From: Pedobacter frigiditerrae
Lineage (GTDB): Bacteria > Bacteroidota > Bacteroidia > Sphingobacteriales > Sphingobacteriaceae
Length of the DNA stretch: 64,000 bases
Assembly (NCBI RefSeq): GCF_004331645.1
Contig: NZ_SJSK01000001.1
Location: forward strand, 186,001 to 250,000
Direction of reading: 5' to 3'
Shown here in pieces: positions 56,411 through 64,000 of this stretch. Both the position numbers and the translations under genes were made by a program. Position 1 is the stretch's first letter. Every line of letters starts with the position of its first letter. The notes under the pieces are model-generated. The model saw only the letters and a list, made by a program, of their open reading frames with translations, did no database searches and was not told the origin of the DNA.

Positions 56411-57145
56411 ATGGAAACCGTTAAAGTAAATACCAGTCAGCATGTAGATATAGATTATCCAGTAGCCGGATTAGGCGAACGTGTTGGTGCCAGATTAATT
56501 GACCTTGCCCTGCTGATTTTTGTGCTGATTACTTTTATGATTATCTTCTCTATGACAGGAATGTTAGATGGAAATGAAATGACCATGATAGTTTTACTTG
56601 TTATTTATGGCGCTGGTTTTGTGTTCTACGATTTACTTTGCGAAATCTTTATGAATGGCCAAAGTGTGGGCAAAAGGCTATTAAAAATTAAGGTCATCAG
56701 CCTTGATGGCTCGCAACCAACCTTAGGTCAGTACTTTATGAGATGGCTTTTTAGAATTATTGATTTTACGCTTACCTCTCAAGTTGGTGCATTGATATGC
56801 GTAGCAGTTACCGAAAACAAACAACGTATTGGAGATATTGTGGCCGGAACAACTTTAATTAAAACAGTGCCAAGAACCAATATTGGTCACATTGCTTTTC
56901 ATCCAGTAGCCGATGAGTATGTAACCACTTTTGATAACGTTCATCAATTAACAGATAGAGATATTGAATTGATCCATGAAGTTTTAAATACTTACTATAA
57001 AACTTTTAATGCCGATTTAATTTACCAAATGGCAAGCAAGGTTTCTAGCTTGTTAACTATTACTATACCAGAAGGCATGAATGAAATGGATTTCTTGAAA
57101 ACAATTATCACTGATTATAGCCATATTACTTCTAGAGCAGTTTAA
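56411..57145 (+). CDS. RDD-family membrane protein of the MoxR locus
   Basis: A 244-residue protein. The RDD motif GERVGARLIDLALLIFVLITF opens the membrane domain, with NGQSVGKRLLKIKVISLDG and a last helix containing GALICVAVTENKQRIGDIVAGT. A C-terminal cytoplasmic region of about 90 residues follows. It is transcribed divergently from the SpoIIM-like gene across an 83-bp gap, and the pair with MoxR, DUF58, DUF4129 and DUF4350 genes is a recurrent Bacteroidota cluster. Function is unknown. Confidence 0.9.
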   Translation: METVKVNTSQHVDIDYPVAGLGERVGARLIDLALLIFVLITFMIIFSMTGMLDGNEMTMIVLLVIYGAGFVFYDLLCEIFMNGQSVGKRLLKIKVISLDGSQPTLGQYFMRWLFRIIDFTLTSQVGALICVAVTENKQRIGDIVAGTTLIKTVPRTNIGHIAFHPVADEYVTTFDNVHQLTDRDIELIHEVLNTYYKTFNADLIYQMASKVSSLLTITIPEGMNEMDFLKTIITDYSHITSRAV

Positions 57146-57289
57146 GATATTTACAATGATTTTTTTGCGGTCAATAACACTGCGGCCTATTCACCATACC
57201 AGAGGGACGCACGCCATCTGTTGCTATCAATAGAATATTTGTTGAAGCAACTCCAGAACCTACGAGAATAATTAGGATATAGCTGTTAT

Positions 57290-57631
57290 TTAATGTAATT
57301 GCTGAGTTGCTACTTTATAGATGTAATTGGTTAAAATGATAAATCCCACTGCTAAATAAACCAACTTTAATATTTTCGAATTTCTATCCCATTTAAAAAC
57401 ATAACTCGAGACGCCTATTAAAACACCTAATAAGAAAGGGACGGCAGGGGGATAAAGATGAAAGCTTTTCTCGAAATCGCCTTGTATTAGAGCCAAAATA
57501 GAGCGCTGAAAACCACACCCCGGACAATCTAAATGGGTAAGGTATTTAAATGGACAGGGTATTAAAAAACTATCGGCTTTGCTTATTACAAAAGACAAAG
57601 CCGATAATATATAAATTGATAATAGTTGCAA
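57290..57631 (-). CDS. DUF2752-domain small membrane protein
   Basis: A 113-residue membrane protein with the DUF2752 signature HLDCPGCGFQRSILALIQGDF and three hydrophobic helices. The CPxCG motif could bind metal or form a disulfide, but no activity is known. It lies six bases after the DUF5684 gene on the same strand, forming a two-gene unit. Confidence 0.88.
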   Translation of the reverse strand: MQLLSIYILSALSFVISKADSFLIPCPFKYLTHLDCPGCGFQRSILALIQGDFEKSFHLYPPAVPFLLGVLIGVSSYVFKWDRNSKILKLVYLAVGFIILTNYIYKVATQQLH

Positions 57632-57637
57632 AATTAT

Positions 57638-58108
57638 TTACGCTTCTGGAGTTGCTGGTGGCTGATTAAAAGGGTCGTTTGGATTAAAAGGATTTTTTCC
57701 AAAACCTGTTTGAGCTTCGGCAGCCGATGGGCCAACGTATTTAGCGCTTCCAAATCCTAAAATTGGCCAAAAGATAAACGGTAAAAGAAGCATGCCAACC
57801 GTAAAGCCCTCTTCCTTACCGAAACTTTTACTTACTAAGTTAATTAACCAAACAGAAAATACAATGTTCACACAAGGAATCAAACACCACAAGATCCAAA
57901 TTGTTGGTTTCCCTACAATTTCAATCATAATCAGGGTATTGTAAATTGGGATAATTGCTGCCCATCCTGGTTTCCCAGCCTTTTCGAACACTTTCCACAT
58001 AGAAGCAACCATAAGTACAAGGATTGCTAAATAGATAACAATGAAGGTTATACCAATACCCGCTAAGATACCAGTACCTTCCGAAGAATAACTTGATGAA
58101 TAATCCAT
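57638..58108 (-). CDS. DUF5684-domain membrane protein
   Basis: A 156-residue protein with three or four membrane helices. The core AGKPGWAAIIPIYNTLIMIEIVGKPTIWILWCLIPCVNIV is characteristic of DUF5684, a family I associate with signal-peptidase-related small membrane proteins. The C-terminal tail is Pro/Asn-rich (NPFNPNDPFNQPP). It is the first gene of a two-gene unit with DUF2752. No function is known. Confidence 0.85.
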   Translation of the reverse strand: MDYSSSYSSEGTGILAGIGITFIVIYLAILVLMVASMWKVFEKAGKPGWAAIIPIYNTLIMIEIVGKPTIWILWCLIPCVNIVFSVWLINLVSKSFGKEEGFTVGMLLLPFIFWPILGFGSAKYVGPSAAEAQTGFGKNPFNPNDPFNQPPATPEA

Positions 58109-58719
58109 AATGTTTTTTGTTTAGTTTATTAGGTTTTAATTTTCAGTTATAATAAAAGTATAACATTTAAATTAAAAAAGAATGTTAATTAGATAAACAT
58201 TGTCAAATGCAATATGGCTAAGGACTTCTCGCTACAATTTGTCGTACCCTAATTGATTTTCATTTTTGGCCATACACAGTACGTATGCCTTTTTATATCG
58301 CTTAACCTAGAGCCAATCCTTAGTCAATACTCCCTTAGTCTTAACAGGGTCTTTAATCGTATGTTCGTCTTAGCAAAACCGCGTCTAGTCCGCGTGTAAC
58401 GTGGTCTAGACGCGGATTTATATTGTACTTGTTGCGGATTAGATAGGTCGATGAATGGGAGTGAGCTCGAATGGGTACTACCTAACCCATAGCTGAGCAC
58501 TCAATTATCCTTAAATAATTAGTGAACATTAAACTTCCTTTATTTCAGGAATTAAAGAAATCGTCGTGAATTGTTGGGATCTAAGGAGCTTAATTTGTAA
58601 GGATTAAATTGTTTGCTTTGTGGAGGCATTAAATAGGCACTTGCCTTACTACCTATATGAACTTCAACATAAAGTAAAAAACCTACAAGTTTTTTTTTAA
58701 AAGTTCTAAAATGAATGTA
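58109..58719. other. Non-coding region of about 610 bp with a long GC-rich hairpin
   Basis: No coding frame is convincing. The main feature is the 37-bp hairpin at 58379-58415. The rest holds short CTTAGTC-like words and AT-rich sequence; I see no RNA gene signature. Confidence 0.55.
58379..58415. repeat. 37-bp GC-rich hairpin with CTAGACGCGG arm
   Basis: Two 17-base arms around GTA pair at 15 of 17 positions; the outer 10 bp CCGCGTCTAG / CTAGACGCGG are perfect. It stands out as a GC-rich island in AT-rich spacer and lacks a T-run, so it is not a simple terminator. Confidence 0.75.
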
Positions 58720-59424
58720 CTATTTTAACGAAGAAACAATCTTCGGAAATAATGCGGTAGCCCACTCACTGTACATTTTACCAGAGGGATGCAAGCCATC
58801 TTTAGCGATAAGAGAAACGTCTGTTAGAGCAAGCCTTGAACCTGGGGTAATGTCTGTATAGCTAATACCCATCGCCAAAGTTTCTTCTTTATTGATGGCG
58901 TTAAAAGCATCAATCTGTTTTGAGATTATTTCAATGTCCTTACCGCTATTCTTTCCAAATGGAGTAACTCCCCAATCGGGTATAGAAACTACAAAAACCC
59001 TACTTTTATTTCCCTTTGCAAAACTTAAAGCGGTTTGCAATAGGTCCTTAACCTCTTTACGATAAGTGGTTTCAGGATATCCTCTATATTGATTATTAAC
59101 ACCAATAAGCAAAGTAACCACATCATAAGTTTGGCTAATATTTTCTGCTTTTATGGCTGCTTGCAGTTCATCAGTTGTCCATCCTGTTTTGGCAATAATT
59201 TTCGGGGCACCAAAGCTAAACCCTTGTCCTTTTAATTGCGAAACTAATTGATAAGGAAAAGATTCTTGCGCTGTAACTGCTTCTCCAATGGTATATGAAT
59301 CGCCAAGAGCGAGGTAAGTTAAGAAATTTGAATTATTAATAGGTTTGGTTATCATATGCTGTGTTGCACTTTTTTCACAACCCAATAATAAGCATAAAGA
59401 AAAAAGAATAAAGTGAAATTTCAT
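58720..59424 (-). CDS. SGNH/GDSL-family hydrolase lipoprotein
   Basis: A 234-residue lipoprotein hydrolase. The signal peptide has the lipobox LLGC (C16). Block I is LALGDSYTIGEA with the catalytic serine, block III is LLIGVNNQYRG with the oxyanion Asn, and block V is DGLHPS with the catalytic Asp and His. SGNH enzymes hydrolyse esters of lipids, sugars or acyl groups; the substrate is not evident. It is upstream of and co-oriented with nothing obvious; the lipB-PPTase pair lies behind it on the same strand, 58 bases away. Confidence 0.9.
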   Translation of the reverse strand: MKFHFILFSLCLLLGCEKSATQHMITKPINNSNFLTYLALGDSYTIGEAVTAQESFPYQLVSQLKGQGFSFGAPKIIAKTGWTTDELQAAIKAENISQTYDVVTLLIGVNNQYRGYPETTYRKEVKDLLQTALSFAKGNKSRVFVVSIPDWGVTPFGKNSGKDIEIISKQIDAFNAINKEETLAMGISYTDITPGSRLALTDVSLIAKDGLHPSGKMYSEWATALFPKIVSSLK

Positions 59425-59482
59425 CTTTTAACTTACGAGAAAAAATAAAGTGGAGATGTTAGCTTATCTAAGCTTCTGTTGA

Positions 59483-60178
59483 TTAAATTAATTGCATTCT
59501 AAATAGTTCTGCAATATGATTTTTCAATTTGCCTTTAACCTCTTCCATATCCAATGCCCTGCCTAACTCTCTTTGCATAGAGGTTACATCCTTATCGTCT
59601 ATACCGCAAGGCACAATGTTTTTGAAATAATCTAAATCTACATTTACATTAAATGCAAAGCCATGCATGGTAACCCATCTACTGCAACGAACACCCATTG
59701 CGCAAATTTTACGAGCTTTTCCGTTATCAGCATCTAACCATACACCAGTATAACCTTCATATCTTCCTGCGGTTATATCATAATCTGCTAAAGTTAAAAT
59801 TACAGCTTCTTCAAGCGTTCTTAAATACAAGTGTATATCTGTAAAGAAATTATCAAGGTCTAATATTGGATAACCAACAATTTGGCCAGGGCCATGATAA
59901 GTAATGTCGCCTCCACGATTGATTTTATAATAAGTAGCTTTTTTCTCTATTAAGCCTTGCTCATCCAATAATAAATTCTCTGGATGACCACTTTTACCTA
60001 AAGTATAAACGTGTGGATGTTCGTTAAAAATGAGGTAATTTGGTGTTTCAAGTGTTAAATTTTCAGTCCTATTTTTAGATTTAATTGCAACAGTTTTAGT
60101 CAGAATTTCCTCTTGCCTATTCCAAGCATCCTGATAATCTGTTAAACCCCAATCTATAAACTCAACCTCTTTATTCAT
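59483..60178 (-). CDS. lipB: Octanoyl-[acyl-carrier-protein]:protein N-octanoyltransferase LipB
   Basis: LipB transfers octanoate from acyl carrier protein to lipoyl domains, the first step of lipoate synthesis. The 231-residue protein shows the family sequences GGDITYHGPGQIVGYPILDL, RKICAMGVRCSRWVTMHGFAFNV (with the catalytic lysine in RKICAMG) and the catalytic cysteine in IVPCGIDDKDVTSM. Length and layout are normal. It begins three bases after the phosphopantetheinyl transferase gene, a sensible pairing because both enzymes act on acyl carrier protein. lipA is not in the window. Confidence 0.96.
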   Translation of the reverse strand: MNKEVEFIDWGLTDYQDAWNRQEEILTKTVAIKSKNRTENLTLETPNYLIFNEHPHVYTLGKSGHPENLLLDEQGLIEKKATYYKINRGGDITYHGPGQIVGYPILDLDNFFTDIHLYLRTLEEAVILTLADYDITAGRYEGYTGVWLDADNGKARKICAMGVRCSRWVTMHGFAFNVNVDLDYFKNIVPCGIDDKDVTSMQRELGRALDMEEVKGKLKNHIAELFRMQLI

Positions 60179-60181
60179 CTC

Positions 60182-60823
60182 TTAAGCTACAACGTAACCT
60201 AGCATGTAGCCATCGCTAGTTTTAAAATAATTAACTGTCAACTCCCTACTTCCCTCAGGCAACTCTACCGTGGCTTGTAAAGAACCTTCATCTTTTAACT
60301 TAAATGGTTTAATATGGATGTGCTGTTTAAATTCTAGACCTTTTTTCCCATACCATTTATAAATGGCCTCTTTGGCACACCAACTCACATATAAACCATT
60401 CGTGTTATCGCCTATTTGCTTTTGGGCTAATTCTATATCCGATAAAAATTTATGCTTAATGCTTTTAATTTTCATTTTGATCAACTCAATATCAACACCT
60501 ACTTTTTTATCCCGGCTGATAATAACCGCAGCATAATCAAAAGAGTGACTTAAAGAAATATGTGTTTCAGAGTTTACCAAATAGGGTTTACCATGATCGT
60601 CCATCTGGCAATCGATATAATCCGAAGTATTCAACATCGTTCTCAATAACAACCGTGTACTAAGCCAATGTAATGCTCTTTTCCCGTTACTTAAGGATTC
60701 TATTACATCCAATTCATGCTGTTTTAATTGCAAACCTGAAAGTAATTGTTCTTCAGTCTCATCAATCTTCCATACAGAAAGCATGGTCTGATCATCAATA
60801 TTTTTACTAAAAACTACTGGCAT
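60182..60823 (-). CDS. 4'-phosphopantetheinyl transferase superfamily protein
   Basis: A 213-residue Sfp-type-like enzyme that transfers 4'-phosphopantetheine from CoA to a carrier-protein serine. Motifs are ISLSHSFDYAAVIISRDKKVGVDIELI (with the magnesium-binding D-x-E) and WCAKEAIYKWYGKKG (W-x-x-KEA). The carrier protein it serves is not shown by context, though the co-transcribed lipB gene suggests general fatty-acid metabolism. It is the first gene of the lipB unit and has a TACTTTTG promoter element at 60845-60852. Confidence 0.92.
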   Translation of the reverse strand: MPVVFSKNIDDQTMLSVWKIDETEEQLLSGLQLKQHELDVIESLSNGKRALHWLSTRLLLRTMLNTSDYIDCQMDDHGKPYLVNSETHISLSHSFDYAAVIISRDKKVGVDIELIKMKIKSIKHKFLSDIELAQKQIGDNTNGLYVSWCAKEAIYKWYGKKGLEFKQHIHIKPFKLKDEGSLQATVELPEGSRELTVNYFKTSDGYMLGYVVA

Positions 60824-60844
60824 CTCTTATTTAGAAAATCAATA

Positions 60845-60852
60845 CAAAAGTA
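60845..60852 (-). promoter_or_regulatory. -7 promoter element of the PPTase-lipB unit (TACTTTTG)
   Basis: Minus-strand TACTTTTG matches TAnnTTTG and lies 21 bases before the ATG at 60823. A TTTG 24 bp upstream (60877-60880) is slightly beyond the usual spacing. Confidence 0.45.
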
Positions 60853-60891
60853 TCTTAAATTAATCATAATTTAGTCCAAAATTTTCGTAAA

Positions 60892-61428
60892 ATGATCCTC
60901 TCTGATAAACGTATACTAGATGAAATTGATAAGGGCACTATCATTATAGAACCTTTTAACATCGAATGCCTTGGCACTAACTCTTACGATGTGCATTTAG
61001 GCAAATATTTAGCTACTTACAAAGATCGGGTTTTAGATGCAAAAGCACATAACAAGATAGATCATTTCGAAATTCCAAAAGATGGTTTTGTACTACAACC
61101 TGGAACTTTATACCTAGGCGTAACATTAGAATACACCGAAACACACGCACATGTCCCTTTTTTAGAAGGCAAAAGCAGTACTGGTCGTTTAGGAATAGAC
61201 ATTCACGCAACTGCGGGAAAAGGCGATGTTGGTTTTTGCAATACCTGGACTTTAGAAATATCATGTGCACAACCTGTACGTATTTACGCTGGAATGCCAA
61301 TTGGCCAGTTAATATATTTTGCTGTTGATGGTAATATCGAAAATATGTACAATACTAAAAGCGATGCCAAATACAATAACAAAACTACAAAACCGGTAGA
61401 AAGTATGATGTTTAAAAACAGCTTTTAA
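60892..61428 (+). CDS. dcd: dCTP deaminase
   Basis: A 178-residue enzyme that deaminates dCTP to dUTP for thymidylate synthesis. The catalytic region is EGKSSTGRLGIDIHATAGKGDVGFCNTWTLEIS, with the nucleotide-binding segment GTNSYDVHLGKYLATYK near the start. The length fits the trimeric Dcd/Dut family; the HATAG motif supports deaminase rather than dUTPase. A strong hairpin follows at 61456-61502. It is divergent from the PPTase-lipB unit across 68 bases. Confidence 0.95.
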   Translation: MILSDKRILDEIDKGTIIIEPFNIECLGTNSYDVHLGKYLATYKDRVLDAKAHNKIDHFEIPKDGFVLQPGTLYLGVTLEYTETHAHVPFLEGKSSTGRLGIDIHATAGKGDVGFCNTWTLEISCAQPVRIYAGMPIGQLIYFAVDGNIENMYNTKSDAKYNNKTTKPVESMMFKNSF

Positions 61429-61455
61429 AAAATCAACTAACTTTTTAATTCATTA

Positions 61456-61502
61456 ATTATAATAAAGCCTTAGGTTTTTGTAACTTAAGGCTTTATTATA
61501 AT
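61456..61502 (+). terminator. Terminator after dcd, abutting the next start codon
   Basis: Perfect 17-bp arms (61456-61472 and 61486-61502) around a 13-base loop, with T-rich right arm. Only six bases separate it from the ATG at 61509, so it also forms the leader of the next gene. Confidence 0.85.
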
Positions 61503-61508
61503 AGCCAA

Positions 61509-64000
61509 ATGAAAAAAAAGTTAATCATCCTTTCTGTTGCACTGCTCTCTATCCTTAGTTTTTCTGCTTTTATCACAGATGACGACCCAATAACAGCTCT
61601 TTTAAAAAAACTAGATGAATTTTCATCAAAATATGCGCAAGAAAAAGTTTATCTACACTTAGACAAACCTTATTATGCAATAGGTGATAACATTTGGTTT
61701 AAAGCCTACATTATTAACTCTAAAACGTCAGCGCCTTCAACACTGAGTAAAATTCTTTATGTTGAGTTAATTAATGAGAAAGATTCTATTAAGAAGCAGC
61801 TTAAATTACCTATGGAAAGTGGGATTACAGCTGGAGATTTTAAGCTTACAGATTCATTAAGTGAGGGGAACTATAGAATTAGAGCTTATACACAATACAT
61901 GCGTAACGCTGGTCCTGAATTCTTTTATGACAAAACCATCAAAATTGGTAACTCTTGGGCAAACAAAGTGTTTACTAAAACCAATAATGTTTTAAGCACC
62001 GAAGGAACTGCTGAGAAAGTAGCCACAACAATATCGTTTACAAGTAAAGATGGGGTGCCCTACATTAGTTCAAATGTTACTTATGAAGTGCAATTGAGCA
62101 ATAGAAGCGTAGCAAAGGGGAAAGGTGTTACAAATTCCAAAGGAGAAATAGTTGTAAATTATACTAATACTCAACCAGATGTTTATAAGTCAGGAAAAAT
62201 CATAGCCACAATAACCTTAGAGAACAACAAAAAAATTGTTAAAATAATCCCTGTTAAAACTACATCTTCAAATATTGATGTTCAGTTTTTTCCAGAAGGA
62301 GGAGGATTGGTTGAAGGATTACCGACAAAAGTTGCCATAAAAGCCGTTAACAGTAATGGCTTAGGCCAAGACATAACTGGTAAAATAATTGATAATGAAG
62401 GCACAGAAATTTTAAGTTTCGAAACCACTTACTTAGGTATGGGTTCTTTAATACTAAATCCATTACCAGGAAAAATATATAGCGCTAAAGTGAAATTTGC
62501 AAATGGTAACGAGAAAACAATCCCATTACCTAAACCCGCACCTTCAGGATATGTACTTTCGGTAAACAACACAGATACATCAAAAATAGCTGTTAAGGTA
62601 TATCTATCTCCAGACTTGATAAATAAAGGGGAACTAAGTTTGGTTGGCCAGCATAATGGAAGTGTTTATTTTTCAACTAGAATTCCAACAGGAAAACAAC
62701 TTGTATCTGTTTCCATTCCAAAAAATGAATTTCCTTCGGGCATTGTTCAAATTACCTTATTCTCACCAGAAAATTTACCAGTTTGCGAACGTTTGGCTTT
62801 CATTAATAATGCTATCGATAAAATTGATGTAAACGTTCAGAATTTAAATGCCAACTATGGCAAAAGAGCGAACGTAAGTGCAGATTTAATGGCCACCAAT
62901 GTAGGAAAGCCACTTCAAGGCAGCTTCTCAATCTCAGTTACCAATACAGCAGCAGTAACTCCAGATTTAGAAAATGAAAGTAATATCTTAACTAGTTTGT
63001 TATTAACATCAGACTTGGTTGGTTATGTAGAAAAACCTAACCATTATTTTTTAGATAATACTATGAAAACTAGAATAGAGTTAGATAACCTATTACTTAC
63101 ACAAGGCTGGAGAAAGATAAACTGGAAGAATGTGGCAAGTGGTCAATTTCCAGCCATCACTTATCAGCCTGAAAAGGGTATGAACATTAGTGGTACCATT
63201 ACAAAGGGCGGCAAACCAGTAGCTAATGGCAAAGTTGCTTTGTTTTCTAACTCAGGAGGTTTTTTCGCCACAGATACGGTAAGTGATGCAAATGGTCGTT
63301 TCAACTTTAAAGACATCATTTTTGGTGATAGCGTGAAGTTTATTGTTCAGGCAAGAACGAGCAAAGAAAACAAAAACGTTGAAATAAATCTAGATGTACA
63401 GCCCGCACAAATTGTAACAGTTAACAAAAACACCGGAGATATTGAGGTTAATGTTAATGAATCGATGATGGAATACCTTAATCAGAGTGATAAATATTTC
63501 AACGAACAAGTAAAAAGAGGTTTATTAAATCGCACCATTTTGTTAGATGAGGTTAAGATTGTAGAGAAGAAAAATCCTGCTCCAAACTCTTCAAATTTAA
63601 ACGGTGCAGGGCGGGCAGATTTTATTGTAACGGCTAAAGATTTAGAAACAGCTTTTTCTCTTTCACAATACATACAAGGTAGAATTGCAGGCGTAACTGT
63701 AACTAATGGTCAAGCATTTTCAATGAGAGCTGGTGGGAGAAGCCCGATGGCTATTGTTTTAGACGGAATGAATATGGGTGGCGAATTCAATATGGATGAT
63801 ATTCCAGTAAACGATATTGAATCGGTTGAAGTTTTAAAACCCGGTGCAAATACTGCCATTTATGGCTCAAATGGTGGTAGTGGAGTTTTGGTTATTACCA
63901 CTAAAAGAGGTGCAGGAACAGAAAGTAACTATAATAGATATTCTCCTGGAATTGTAACTTATTCGCCAAAAGGCTACTATCCAATGAGAGAGTTTTATTC
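61509..64000 (+). CDS. MG2-domain/TonB-plug outer-membrane-type protein (partial, C-terminus beyond window)
   Basis: At least 830 residues are encoded with no stop before the window edge. A signal peptide (residues 1-22) is followed by EKVYLHLDKPYYAIGDNIWFKAYI, the opening of the macroglobulin MG2-like domain seen in Bacteroidota surface proteins. Several beta domains come next, then a carboxypeptidase-like repeat (ISGTITKGGKPVANGKVALF). A TonB-dependent-receptor plug follows (FSLSQYIQGRIAGVTVTN...SPMAIVLDGMN...DIESVEVLKPGANTAIYGSNGGSGVLVITTKRG). No barrel has yet appeared. The substrate is unknown. The start codon follows a terminator-like hairpin by six bases. Confidence 0.9.
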   Translation, partial: MKKKLIILSVALLSILSFSAFITDDDPITALLKKLDEFSSKYAQEKVYLHLDKPYYAIGDNIWFKAYIINSKTSAPSTLSKILYVELINEKDSIKKQLKLPMESGITAGDFKLTDSLSEGNYRIRAYTQYMRNAGPEFFYDKTIKIGNSWANKVFTKTNNVLSTEGTAEKVATTISFTSKDGVPYISSNVTYEVQLSNRSVAKGKGVTNSKGEIVVNYTNTQPDVYKSGKIIATITLENNKKIVKIIPVKTTSSNIDVQFFPEGGGLVEGLPTKVAIKAVNSNGLGQDITGKIIDNEGTEILSFETTYLGMGSLILNPLPGKIYSAKVKFANGNEKTIPLPKPAPSGYVLSVNNTDTSKIAVKVYLSPDLINKGELSLVGQHNGSVYFSTRIPTGKQLVSVSIPKNEFPSGIVQITLFSPENLPVCERLAFINNAIDKIDVNVQNLNANYGKRANVSADLMATNVGKPLQGSFSISVTNTAAVTPDLENESNILTSLLLTSDLVGYVEKPNHYFLDNTMKTRIELDNLLLTQGWRKINWKNVASGQFPAITYQPEKGMNISGTITKGGKPVANGKVALFSNSGGFFATDTVSDANGRFNFKDIIFGDSVKFIVQARTSKENKNVEINLDVQPAQIVTVNKNTGDIEVNVNESMMEYLNQSDKYFNEQVKRGLLNRTILLDEVKIVEKKNPAPNSSNLNGAGRADFIVTAKDLETAFSLSQYIQGRIAGVTVTNGQAFSMRAGGRSPMAIVLDGMNMGGEFNMDDIPVNDIESVEVLKPGANTAIYGSNGGSGVLVITTKRGAGTESNYNRYSPGIVTYSPKGYYPMREFY

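Overview
The window looks like chromosome from a Bacteroidota genome of the family Sphingobacteriaceae, most likely Pedobacter or a close relative (inferred from gene content, not from a marker search). Supporting signs are low GC, no purine-rich Shine-Dalgarno tracts before starts, many copies of the Bacteroidota -7 promoter element TAnnTTTG close to start codons, a type IX secretion cargo with a gliding-type C-terminal domain next to a PorP/SprF protein, GH92 and GH29 glycosidases, a MG2/TonB-plug protein, and dispersed REP-like repeats of the form GTCATnCTGAGCG. I see no rRNA, tRNA, CRISPR, prophage or insertion sequence.

Layout. 1-2452 is the N-terminal part of secA (minus strand, cut by the window edge). 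2.7-7.8 kb holds two small exported proteins, a LytS/LytTR two-component pair, an exported intradiol-dioxygenase-like lipoprotein and a gene pair with a metal-less pirin-like cupin. 7.9-16.4 kb is mostly amino-acid and nucleotide metabolism: purD, a TlpA-like thioredoxin, a degenerate arginase homologue, an SDR reductase, a SerB/SerA hybrid, tryptophan 2,3-dioxygenase and ilvE. 16.5-20.2 kb carries two tandem AsmA-like paralogues. 20.4-25.4 kb is an envelope and RNA-modification operon (miaB, sigma-54 activator, lptE, a TPR-like gene, secG). It is followed by about 0.8 kb of non-coding repeat-rich DNA. 26.3-30.3 kb has a small unknown gene and a GH92/oxidoreductase operon, 30.6-32.6 kb is groES-groEL, and 32.8-40.8 kb is the giant PKD/CHU_C protein plus PorP/SprF. 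41.3-43.6 kb is an ArsR-controlled five-gene operon. 43.8-50 kb has MgtC, RDD, GH29, sdaA, an AEC transporter and a lipoprotein. 50.1-57.1 kb is the RDD/SpoIIM/DUF4129/DUF4350/MoxR/DUF58 membrane locus. 57.3-64 kb has DUF2752, DUF5684, an SGNH hydrolase, lipB, a phosphopantetheinyl transferase, dcd and a partial MG2/TonB-plug protein.

The most interesting signals are regulatory or enzymological. (1) An identical pair of direct repeats, TAyCGAyACm spaced 21 bp start to start, lies upstream of both the LytS/LytTR operon and the dioxygenase gene; this is the geometry of LytTR operators and suggests a small self-contained regulon. (2) A TGACA/TGTCA palindrome in front of the miaB-sigma-54-activator operon recurs as TGACA half sites upstream of groES, next to a partial -24/-12 promoter. 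(3) The arginase-family protein lacks three of the six metal ligands, although the first three ligand positions keep their exact spacing. (4) A phosphoserine phosphatase is fused to a SerA fragment whose NAD-binding domain is missing. (5) The non-coding island after secG contains two independent arrays of four 11-bp units. I cannot run homology searches, so family names rest on recognisable motifs and gene order.
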